DNA from: Helicoverpa zea
Taxonomy: Eukaryota; Arthropoda; Insecta; Lepidoptera; Noctuidae
NCBI RefSeq assembly: GCF_022581195.2
Contig: NC_061452.1
Location: 4,347,501-4,411,500 of the forward strand
Length of the DNA stretch: 64,000 nt
Direction of reading: 5' to 3'
Program-made: the position numbers and the translations under genes
The notes under the pieces: generated by a model
Databases searched by the model: none
The model's input: only the letters and a program-made list of their open reading frames with translations
What the model was told of the DNA's origin: nothing
Shown here: one piece after another, positions 49,988-59,761 of the stretch
Layout of the letters: each line of letters starts with the position of its first letter
Position numbering within the stretch: the first letter of the stretch is position 1

Positions 49988-52900
49988 ATGGCAAACATAA
50001 TGGGTAAGTAAACCATCCTTATCTAAATCAGCTGCAATTTTTAAGGAATATTTCGTCCTTTACTGTTATATTTTGTCGCATCCTTGATACCGGTTATAAA
50101 CGAGGCCTCAAGTTTTTAGCATCTTAAAGAAGGTAGGTAGTCAACTGTCTAGGATGTTTCTAGTATGACAGTTATTAAATAACCTAGCGTTGTTTTTGAC
50201 AAGCCGGTACGCAAATACCGGACCGGCATTTTCTTGGCACAAGGCCAACACCGGGCGTGGTGATGCGGTAGTTTTAGAAAATTCTTCGGAAGCAATCAAT
50301 AGTTACAATGCAAACAGTTTGGATGAAAAATAATGCAGGAGTATGGCATTTATTATAAATCTACAACATATTTTCGATGTATCTAAATTTAGTTTTGATA
50401 ACATAGTTCGTAGGTATTCTGCTCGATGAATGTCAGACTTGTAATCTCCGACAATTATTTTTTTTTTTTCAGCTATTTATGTTAGGTCACATTGTTTGTC
50501 AGTACTTAGTTGCTATGAGATCATCCTCGGTTCCGTCGACTTCGAAGGTTACCTGCCGGTTCTAGGTGTGGGCCTGTTTATTTATATGTTTATTTAATTA
50601 TTTTCCTACATTAACACATAACGCATAAAATATTCAAAGATAGACAATTAAAACCAGTATGATTTTTTCCTTAATTATGTAAATAGGTAGGTATCTAATG
50701 TTGATGCTTTATTAGTAATTCTGCAATTAATTTAAAATGTATCTACCTATTAAATAATTTCGCAATTGTATCCTTTTGTACAGAAAGGAGACAGTCTAAA
50801 TGTCTTAGGTCAGAATAATTGATCGGTCTAATTGACCTAATAGATCTCGTAGCTCGAAAATGTCGGCTTTGAGTAAGACAAGTCGCCTGATAACGTACGA
50901 CATTGTTTCAAAACACGTAATGTCAACATTTAACAGTATAACTTATCACCTTCGCGCTAATCTATGTAAACTTACATTTTTAAACGTTCTCCGATGTTAG
51001 AGTGACATAAGCAAGTGGGTACAATAACAATTGTCACGGTATATTACTTGATGAATACTAATCACTTCCAAAGTGGTAATATTCTTGACTTTTATGGGAA
51101 GTAGATGTCATCCTAGCAATGATAGCGCAACCTCTTCTCTGAACTAATCGAGTTGGTATTATGTATAGTATACAGAATTTTCTCGTCAAAACAATATTCG
51201 GTTAGACAGATCTCATAAAGCTACTCGTGTTCACGGACTAGTAAAAACTCGTGTTATAATAAAGAGGAAATATTTTACATAAACATGAGTACAATTGCCT
51301 AACTGAAATCGCTTTAATCATGTAAATATGTGCCACATGCCTACATAAGAATCGTATATAATTCGCTCAGTCCGCAAATTGCCAGGGTGTGGCCGACTGG
51401 CCCCCACGCCAGTACAATAAATTGCTTCGATACATTCAAACGAACATATATGTACAACATATAAAACGGATCAGTCTTATATGAGAAAAACAATCTCAGA
51501 GCGCCTTTTATTGTAAGAAAGCAAATAATTACGCAAAGTCTACTGTTACATTTCAAAAAGAGCCGAATGATCCAAGATGTGGCTTTTTAATCTTTGTAGT
51601 AAAACACACTTTATTTCGTACAGAAATATTCAATGTTAAGCTGCCTCAATGCGCAGATAAACGCAACTACAGATAATATAACTTAGAGGTTGAAACAGAA
51701 TTGATTTGATAGGATGACATCATCGCACTGGACTACTTTCATAACAAGCGAAACAAACAAGCGACAGAATCCTACAGCGCAGGCGCCATGGACGGATTTC
51801 TACGGTCCAACTAAAATCAAGCTGTATATAGGGAGCAATGGAAAACTTCCACGCAGGCAATAACATAAGCAATAAAGTTAATAAATTCGTGAGTTCCGAG
51901 CGGGACACCTAGCCCGCATACCAATACACCGGCCTATATTTAGCATCGTGCTAAGAGCCATGCCTCGTATGGAAGGCAATGGCCGTATATCGTTAGACTA
52001 AATAGGAATCGAGGAAAGCACTAGAACTGTTTACAGAATTTTAAATAGCCCGTACATAAGCCATCGACCTCCATGGAATGTTGAATTTTGATCTATTCAC
52101 AAGCGAAAATAGATTTGTGTATAGTTATGTCAGCTTTTTAAATATTAGCACTTACGCGTCTTTATACAAAGCAGTATAAAAAGATGTTTACTTCATAAGA
52201 TATTGTTCCTAATATAAACCTGATAAAATAACATAAGATCCTGTAACTATTATTGCTATTATTCATTTAGGGGTTTACAGTTTTCTCACACTCACATAAA
52301 CAATGCAGAGGTACTAAAATTACTGTTTCCTTACAGATTTGGCCACTGAGGACAAACTCGAATACCACTTCTTCCCGGTATCGAGCGGTTCCGTGCAGTT
52401 CAAAGTCAGAGCTGCCAACGATGCACACATTGCCCTCACCATGGGTCCCCAAGAAAGCGACCCCATGATTGAGGTGGGTCTATATTGTTAAACGCTGTAC
52501 CTAATGTTTTCTTATTCATCTCAATTTTCTGAAATAATGATATTAATGTGGAGTTTATCAATAAATTGGCAGGTCTTCCTCGGAGGTTGGGGCAACACCA
52601 AGAGCGTGATCAGGAGGAACAGAACCAAGCCAGACAAAGTTGAAATCGAAACCGCCGGCATTTTAAATGGTGGTGAATTCCGTGGCTTCTGGCTGCGTTG
52701 GGACGGTGGCATTATTTCCGCCGGTCGGGAAGGCGAAGCCATTCCATTCCTGTCTTGGGCAGACCCAGAACCATTCCCAATTGCCTTCGTCGGTGTATGC
52801 ACAGGATGGGGCGCGACCGGCACATGGAAGATCGAAGGTATTTATTACAACTTTAAGTCATCATAACATAAAATGTACCCAACAATATAAAATTATAAGC

Positions 52901-53436
52901 TTTATTATCGGTACAGATGGTGCTGAATTCAATACTCCGGACCAGTTAGAGTATAAATTCGGACCCGTTGTCTCTGGTTCTCTGAGTTTTGAGTTTCGCG
53001 GTCCCCACAACTGCCATGTAGCCCTGACACCAGCTCCCGGTGAAGTGGACCCTATGTACGAAATTATGATTGGTGGTTGGGAAAACACCAAGTCGGTTAT
53101 TAGACACTGCAGACAGAAACCCGATAAGGTAGTATAGAATGTCGTGATCGTGGTTTTAATATTTTTGTTGAACTGTTCCGTAAACCTTACACTATTGGCC
53201 CATAGGTTGAGGTACCAACTCCAGGAATTATGAATCCTAATGAATTCAGGAAATTTTTGATCGAATGGAGATGCGGCAGAGTGATTGTCCGCGACGGCGA
53301 GTCAGGCATGGTTATCATGGAGTGGGTGGACCCGACACCGTTCAGTATCACACACTTCGGTGTGCGCACTGGCTGGGGTGCTCGCGGCCAATGGCGTATT
53401 AGCCACTTCGGCAATCCCGGCGCTCATTCCCGTTGA
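49988..53436 (+). CDS. FA/DM9 gene 1, isoform A: two Methyltransf_FA domains
   Basis: Exons 49988-50003, 52337-52473, 52573-52837, 52917-53128 and 53206-53436 encode 286 residues in phase. Residues 6-139 form the first Methyltransf_FA domain (GGWGNTKSVIRRNRTKPDK, FRGFWLRWDGG, VGVCTGWGATGTWKIE). Residues 140-286 form a second (GGWENTKSVIRHCRQKPDK, GVRTGWGARGQWRI), ending GAHSR. The family is named after crustacean 'farnesoic acid O-methyltransferase', but no SAM-binding fold is visible and insect homologues have not proven to be the juvenile-hormone enzyme. No signal peptide or membrane segment is seen, so it is probably cytosolic. Introns fall at different places in the two domains. Exons 4-5 replace, rather than precede, the DM9 exons of isoform B. 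Poly(A) signal at 53575. Confidence 0.8.
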
Positions 53437-55073
53437 GTCATCTTTTATTAGAGAGAATGCTTTGGATGTTAATTGCTGATTTCTAATCCGCATTGGATGC
53501 GTATTATTTTAAACTCTATTTGTCGTTAGGTGTACTAAATTTGTAATCGATGTCAACACCACCGTTAGACTAACAATAAATTCTGTCTCAAAGAAAATTG
53601 CGTGTTTGGAATACTGAAGTGTGTTACTTGAAGTTTGCAACTGGATGTTACCATTTGGTCTTTGGTACGTTGGGTACATTTTGTGGCTAAGCTTTTCTTT
53701 TGTTTTTGTTTTGTGACTCTTTTCTTTTTACACGCATTTTCTTCTTTTTCATATTGACACAGGTCAGGTCATCATTTAATACTGTCATCGGACTAAGTAT
53801 AACACATACCTACCGAATAATATTTACACCATAGCACTGTGTAAATATCCACCACATTTTTTGAAGATTTTTCTATAACTATGTGCTAACTTAATAATGC
53901 AAAGCGCATGTCATTTTAGTTTTTTTCCGTTGCATGCAAGTCTAATAATTGCTAATTTAGGTTAATTTAAATTACTGCGTTCATACATTCAAATAGTACT
54001 ATAATACCTACCTATCAGTTAACAGATTATTGGAATTCATAATAACTCGGTGATTAAAATATTGACAACAAATTGTCGATGTGAACATCCGTCTTGTGTA
54101 AGTAAGATAATAAAATAATAATTGTTCCACTGAAACTCACGAGACAGGTATTTTTAAATTACATCAGATTGCGTGATTATTGCCTACTTGCCATGTATAA
54201 ACTTGAATAGAATGCCAGCTAGCACTCTCATTATTAAACTTAAAGCTCATTCTGCTACCATATTTTTGCCTTTGTAGTAAGTTTCTTATTTTAGTTGTAG
54301 TTAATTATTGATTAATTTTGTAGTTGCTCCATCGGCGCCCGTGGCAGCTCCTCTATACGCTGCGCCACCCGGCTACCCCGGTGCTATGGGGTACAACGCA
54401 CCCCCGCCCGTGATGGCTGGCGCCGGTAACTGGGTAGACGCCAGTGGCGGACAGATCCCCCCTGGTGCCGTCGTCGGAGGCCAGGACTGCAGTGGCGAGC
54501 CGCTGTACGTCGCCAGAGCGCAGCACGAAGGCGCTGTCATCCCCGGAAAGCTGTGCGCTTCCCATGGATGCGCCTACGTGCCATGGGGTGGCCAGGAGCA
54601 TGGCAAACCTCAATACCAGGTAAAATATCCATAACCGATGAGCCCAAAGGGCCTAGGTCTTACTATACTTGAGGTAATAGGATAGTCTTCTAGTGTATTA
54701 TATTCAGTACAGACAGACCAACAGATTTTTGACTAAAATATTTTTAAAAGCCTTTTAAAACTTCTTAAAATCGTCAGCAGTTATTTTGTTGGGATCAGAC
54801 TCAAGAATATAGTGTGTAACGTATGTCACTATTGTATTATTCCAGGTGCTAGTCGGCGGCCCCAACAACTGGGTGCGCACTAACGGCTCCAACGTGCCCC
54901 CCGGCGCGTTCCCCGGCGGTCAGTCGGAAGACGGTGAGCCTCTATACGTCGGCCGCGTGAACCACGAGGGCAGTCTCACCACCGGCAAGGTGCAGCAGTC
55001 CCACGGCGTCTGCTACATCTCCTTCGCAGGACAAGAGCTCGGCTTCCCCGACTACGAAATCCTTATGCCCTAG
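49988..55073 (+). CDS. FA/DM9 gene 1, isoform B: Methyltransf_FA plus two DM9 repeats
   Basis: Exons 49988-50003, 52337-52473 and 52573-52837 are shared with isoform A, then 54324-54619 and 54846-55073. The total is 313 residues. Exon 3 ends in phase 1 (GAA G), and exon 6 starts with two bases (TT) that complete Val, giving WKIEVAPSAPVAAP. Exon 6 has an acceptor (TTTTGTAG) but no start codon and no other upstream donor nearby, so joining to exon 3 is the simplest model. After an Ala/Pro/Tyr linker come two DM9 (DUF3421) repeats: NWVDASGGQIPPGAVVGGQ ... PLYVARAQHEG ... GKLCASHGCAYVPWGG, and NWVRTNGSNVPPGAFPGGQ ... PLYVGRVNHEG ... YEILMP. DM9 proteins in other animals include mannose-binding and infection-responsive proteins. 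The function here is unproven. Confidence 0.75.
50004..52336 (+). other. Intron 1 of FA/DM9 gene 1
   Basis: The donor GGTAAGT follows the 16-nt coding exon and the acceptor is CTTACAG. Junction codon G|AT gives Asp (MANIMDLATED). No exon or clear transposon was recognised inside. Confidence 0.7.
53575..53580 (+). terminator. Polyadenylation signal for isoform A
   Basis: AATAAA lies 139 bp after the isoform A stop codon, followed by a TG-rich stretch ('gcgtgtttgg', 'gtgtgttact') like a downstream element. Its presence supports exon 5 as a true terminal exon. Confidence 0.55.
53581..54323 (+). other. Sequence between the two alternative 3' ends of gene 1
   Basis: AT-rich, with no start codon-bearing exon that could serve as a separate first exon for the DM9 exons and no transposon recognised. 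Confidence 0.45.
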
Positions 55074-55382
55074 ATTTTAATATAAACTTCGAAAATGAAT
55101 CTCACGATTATGCGTAGGAATGTTACGGAAAACTGCTTCCACATAAAAAAATGAGCAATTAAATGGTGCATTTGAGTACCAGCATTAAGTCATGTCACGC
55201 TGTGCCTGTTCGTCCGTATGTTAATGTTTAATGCACTGCATAATTTTATTTTATCTGGTGTTGGTTATGTAGCGCATAACTGACGACATCTATATGTAAT
55301 AATATTTTTGTTAAATTATTATAAAATATTTACCTATTTAATTCTGTGTTTTTGTTCTCAAGATACATACCCAAGTTGGGTA
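55074..55382 (+). other. 3' flank of gene 1 isoform B
   Basis: Probable 3' UTR. An ATTAAA variant poly(A) signal occurs about 85 bp after the stop. No other feature was seen. Confidence 0.4.
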
Positions 55383-55989
55383 CAGCTTGGCAAAAAAGAG
55401 TGTGGAATAAATGAGGTCAGCACTATCGCACCTGTGGCAACACGGAGTAGGTACTACGACTCACAGATTTTGATATTTGTTATTTAAGTAGGCGATGTCC
55501 CTTGGACACTTCAATGTCCAGGGGCCCGATTCTCTAAGTTAATAAAGTCAAAATCGAATAGAAATCGAATCGCAATATGATCGCAATAGCAGTTTTAACA
55601 ATATCGGGCATTCTGCTACTAATAAAAGACCAATCGTATTCGATTGACATTTGATTGGAGTGCGATTGGTCTGCTATTTTGGTAATTTTGGTCTATACGG
55701 TAGTTTGCTGTACAATCATTTTGCAATCGTAAATCATTTGCAGACAAAATGATTCATTATTGAATGACTGAAAAGGATAAAAACGTTTATTTCAAAGAAA
55801 AAATAGCGGAATGTCAATCGTAATCGAGTCGGGATCGGATCTCAGTCGAATCGAGTCGAACGTCAATCGAATGTTGCTTAAGTAAAATTAGGAGAATCGG
55901 GCCCCTGTATTAACGATGTTAACAATTTTTATTTGATTTTGATTTTTAGTTCCAACTGTCACCGCGTCAGACTCTTTTTTGCCAAGCTG
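55383..55989. mobile_element. TA-flanked MITE, copy 2, carrying a nested MITE
   Basis: It has the same CAGCTTGGCAAAAAAGAG ends as 29811-30045 and the same orientation, with TA on both sides (55381-55382, 55990-55991). At 55522-55904 it contains the CWG-type MITE; without it the length would be close to copy 1. Confidence 0.8.
55522..55904. mobile_element. CWG-flanked MITE, copy 2, nested and inverted
   Basis: GGGCCCGATTCTC ends lie inside the TA-type MITE, in opposite orientation to 46424-46818. The left flank reads CAG and the right CTG. The empty site in the sister MITE reads 'gtccagtattaac'. The right CTG may therefore be a mutated CAG duplication. Confidence 0.8.
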
Positions 55990-56295
55990 TACATATCCGA
56001 TCCACATCCCTATGCCCAAAGATAATTGAAGTCAAAGTGAAATTGAATTGGTTGAAAAAATCTTTAAAGTAGGAACCAGATTCTTAAATAAATAGAATCA
56101 CTATACAGCTAAGCTGTACTTCTTATAATTATAATTCACAACTACTGCTATCACCACCATAGACAATAACGACGCTGCCACGCTGCTGTTTTCGACCTTA
56201 CGCGATGTTAAGTTCACCTCGAACATCAGCGGGTGTTACGAATTTGCTTTTACATTTTTCGTTATTGATCTACCCAAGACATTTTATCATTGCAG

Positions 56296-57032
56296 TATCT
56301 CCCGTATTGTTGAAAACTGTACCCAGAAAAAAGTTTGATGGTAGACTCCACTGGCTTCCCATAATTGACGGCGAATTACCCTCAGAGGCTATGATTGGTG
56401 GATTTCAAAATGAACCGATTTACATAGCCAGAGCTGAGCATATTCATTCCGTGAATCCTGGGAAGTTTGTGCCATCTGCTGGTAGAGCATTCATACCTTG
56501 GGGTGGTAGAGAACATTCGAAGAGTCGTTTCGAGGTAAAACTATTGATGTTTGAAACGAAATAAATAAATGTGAGGCGATTGCCTGAAGTTATCTTGAGA
56601 CTTCACTTCATTTGAGTAGGCACTTTACTAATGGTACCAACAATCTCTATAAGACTTTTGAGACAAATACAAATTAAGAAAATAAACTACCTACTGCCTG
56701 TAGTAATGAATCAATGATGTATCAAATAACCGTTATTTTATATCTGCTTTATTTTTGTAAATTTTCAGATTTTATGTGGGTATAATGCTATGTGGGTTAA
56801 AACGAGAAATAATCAAATTCCACATAATGCATTTATTGGAGGCTCTGAAGTCATGAATAGACCAGTGTACATAAGCAGGGCGAAGGTGAATGGCAACCTT
56901 ATTTGCGGAAAAGCCTTTGCTCACCATGCCTATTTGCCTTACAAAGGTAAAGAAATAAAAATTGATTCGTATGAAATATTGGTGCTACCAGACGATGAAA
57001 TACCACAAGCTTTACCTTTCTGTGATAAATAG
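56296..57032 (+). CDS. Orphan DM9 pair: partial gene copy or third 3' cassette of gene 1
   Basis: Two exons, 56296-56534 and 56769-57032, encode 167 residues plus two bases at the front, ending in TAG. The first repeat contains LHWLPIIDGELPSEAMIGGF and YIARAEH; the second LCGYNAMWVKTRNNQIPHNA and YEILVLPDDEIPQALPF. Both acceptors (CATTGCAG, ATTTTCAG) and the donor (GAG|GTAAAA) are intact and there is no frameshift. No FA-domain or start-codon exon lies between it and gene 1. It is closest to the DM9 half of gene 4 (matching VPxKKF, IGGFxNEPxYIARAEH and YEILVLPDDEIPQ, same 239-nt first exon). It may be a truncated duplicate, or it may splice from gene 1 exon 3 (phase 1 matches, giving WKIEVSPV). 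Two AATAAA signals follow at about 57064 and 57076. Confidence 0.65.
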
Positions 57033-57744
57033 CTTGTCATTAACACATTTAGACCTTATGTTTAATAAATAGTGTAATAAAGATAAGTTATTGTTTTATT
57101 TTATTCATTAACCGTGCATTATTTAGGTTTCAATTTATAAAGTTATAGAATAACGAGCCTCAAAATACTGACATAATGTTTCCAGAATTCTTGAAAACGT
57201 TTATAGTAAGTAGGCCCAGTTACGAAAATCCATAAACACATTCAAAATATAAATTGTCCCAAAAAAAAAGAAGGCGGCCTCTGGACTCACAATAAAACAT
57301 CGCGCAACATAGTCGCTAAAACTCATTGTCACAGTCTTCAATATTTTTATATAATACCTAATAAACGGGCGGGGGTGCGATCCAAAATTTTTAATTGATT
57401 GCTTAGGTATGTTACCGAACTGCAAGACTTTCTATCTATGGTCATGAATTAAAAAAACTGACTACCTCTCTCTGACTAGGTACTTTTGTCAGTTTTGTAA
57501 GCTGTCAGCTGTCATGTCAGTGTCAACAACAGAATTTGAGGCAATCGGCATATTTATTCTCATTCATTCATTCCAATTAAATATCAAGTAATATTGTAAT
57601 TTTTGATTTAATGTTTGTGTATTCAGCACTACATACCGTTTTTGTGTAACAACAGTATTGATTATAAAGTCATTCTACTAGATTATAAGCAGCTGATTAG
57701 GGATATTAAAATATTCGCGAACAACACAAAGTACTTTTTCTACA
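57033..57744. other. Intergenic sequence before FA/DM9 gene 3
   Basis: It holds poly(A) signals for the orphan DM9 exons near its left end. Otherwise it is AT-rich with no feature recognised; the promoter of gene 3 must lie near its right end. Confidence 0.4.
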
Positions 57745-59499
57745 ATGGGCGATATTGTTGGTAATTATTATTGTTCACCTATTTATTTGACTGGTCGTGT
57801 GTGGATTATTAGCTATGCGCAACATAAGAAGCTTAGGTATACAAATAGATTTTCGGTCAGTCGGTCGTATTAGGGGCGGATTGTTTTATATTTTCGAAAA
57901 AATATATTAGTTTTATACATGACTCATCTTTGCAGACCTTACAACATGGCCAAGACATCACAATATATTTTATAAAATCACAAGCAATGGACTGAACTTC
58001 GAAATTAAAGCTCCCGGTAATGCAGGTATTGGTTTGGCAAGTAAAGCAGGATCAAATTGTGATTTTTTGGTAAGTTTTCATAAAAGATGTGTTTGTTTAT
58101 AACAATGCTGGTGTTATATGGACCAGTCAGAAATATTAATATATTATTTCCATTCTCAGGTTGGTATAGGCCATAACCGTAACTCTTTTATTAAGAAACT
58201 GACTGCAAGAGAAAGTAGGGAGTCGGCAGAAACACCAAACATTTTGTCTTCACAAGAGTACAGAAGATTTTGGATTTCATGGTATGGCGACGTAATACGT
58301 TTGGGGTTAGATGGTGAAGTTAAACCAATAGTCACTTTTAACTATAGCAAAAATGATAATTTGAAGTATGTTACTTTTACTGCCATTGATGATAATCGAA
58401 ACCCTGTACATTGGAGAATTGAATGTGAGTATTTTCCTTTATTTTAGACTAGCTTCTACCAGCAGTTTCACCCGCATCCCGTAGAAACTACTTCCCGTAC
58501 CAGGATAAAAGGCCTATAGCCTGCCTCGATAAATGGGCTATCTAACACTGAAAGAAATTTTCAAATCGGACCAGTAGTTCCTGAGATTAGCGCGTTCAAA
58601 CAAACAAACAAACTCTTCAGCTTTATAATATTAGTATAGATGTATCTAACCTGATTACTTTCTATTTCTATTGAAATCGCTTAAATCACAAAACTTTTGT
58701 TTTCAACTAAATATATAGCTATATTTGAAACTCAAAACATTTATTAACTTAATAAAATAGTTTTATAACTTTTCAGTGCCACCAGTACTAGAGAAGCCTC
58801 TCATGAAGCCAGTGACAGACGGTGAGCTGTACTGGGTGCAGGTTGATGCAGAAACACCATTCCCAGATGCAGCATATATTGGGGGTTATGAAAAAGAAAA
58901 TCTCTACATAATCAGGGCTAAACATAGAGGATCATTAACCCCAGGAAAATTTGTTTCTTCAGAAGGAGTGGGATATATTCCATGGGGAGGGGATGCCAAT
59001 GAAAAAAATTCATTTGAGGTTCGTACTTTATAACTATCTTGAATAAGCAAACTAACAGAACTCAAAAATTTTAAGTTGAAGAAATACCAGCTTATTATAT
59101 CAATATTTACTTTTGTTTCAGGTTTTATGTGGATTTAATTGTATGTGGGTGCCCTGTAGACTGGATCATATACCAATTGGAGCTGTGGTTGCTGGTCATT
59201 CCGAGGACCATGGCCACGAGAAACTGTATGTCGGAAGGGCCAAATATTTTGATCACATCATCCCAGGAAAAGTGCAACCATCACACAAAGTCTGTTACAT
59301 ACCATATGACGGAAAGGAAGTCAGCGTAGAAAACTATGAGATCTTAGTAGTCCCTGAGAAAAACAGATGTGCTAACAAGTTCCTGGTACCTTGCATAGAT
59401 GATAGTTTGCTTGAATCAGAGGATGAAAATGATGATAATGATGATCATTCAATGAATTATGATGATTATGATGAGTACTTTTATGCAGAGAATTTATAA
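57745..59499 (+). CDS. FA/DM9 gene 3: diverged Methyltransf_FA domain, two DM9 repeats, acidic tail
   Basis: Exons 57745-57760 (16 nt), 57936-58069, 58160-58424 (265 nt), 58777-59018 and 59122-59499 encode 344 residues in phase. The start MGDIVDLTTWPRHH aligns with gene 1 MANIMDLATED, and both split an Asp codon at the same point. The FA domain (to about residue 138) keeps YRRFWISWYGDVIRLG and HWRIE but has lost the GWGNTK and TGWG motifs of gene 1. The DM9 repeats follow: YWVQVDAETPFPDAAYIGGY ... YIIRAKHRGSLTPGKF, and MWVPCRLDHIPIGAVVAGH ... YEILVVPEK. A C-terminal tail of about 45 residues is rich in Asp/Glu/Asn/Tyr (DENDDNDDHSMNYDDYDEYF), absent from the paralogues. Converges with gene 4, 262 bp away. 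Function unknown. Confidence 0.85.
58449..58639 (-). repeat. Interspersed repeat inside FA/DM9 gene 3, intron 3
   Basis: 'cagcagtttcacccgcatcc' to 'ctttataatattagtataga' is a reverse copy of the family at 44185-44415, with both ends preserved. It sits just after the exon 3 donor. Confidence 0.65.
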
Positions 59500-59761
59500 T
59501 ATAGATTACAAATTTTGTTTTTTAACCCTAGGTTTCTGAGACTTGCTAATGCGTTGCCGTAAGATTTTTTTTAAAGAAAAGTGTTTCAGTCAAAAATGCC
59601 CCAAAAATTGTGATTATCATAATCTTAATCCAAAAGTTGTAGTAAATTATATATATTTATAATAGTAAAAATAAGTTTAACGTGGATGTAAATATTAGGC
59701 ATAATTAAAACTCTTTTTTTGTTATGTTTTTTTCAATTTGAAAATATTATATGTTCATATA
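59500..59761. other. Shared 3' region of convergent genes 3 and 4
   Basis: The 262-bp AT-rich gap between two stop codons must contain both 3' UTRs, or they overlap. No canonical AATAAA is obvious for either strand; a weak ATTAAA on plus lies near 59703. Confidence 0.45.

Noticed and set aside
52667..53137. Long alternative frames through FA/DM9 gene 1, including 156 codons on plus and about 100 on minus
   Set aside because: They run through introns or are in the wrong frame. The spliced frame carries the conserved domain motifs.
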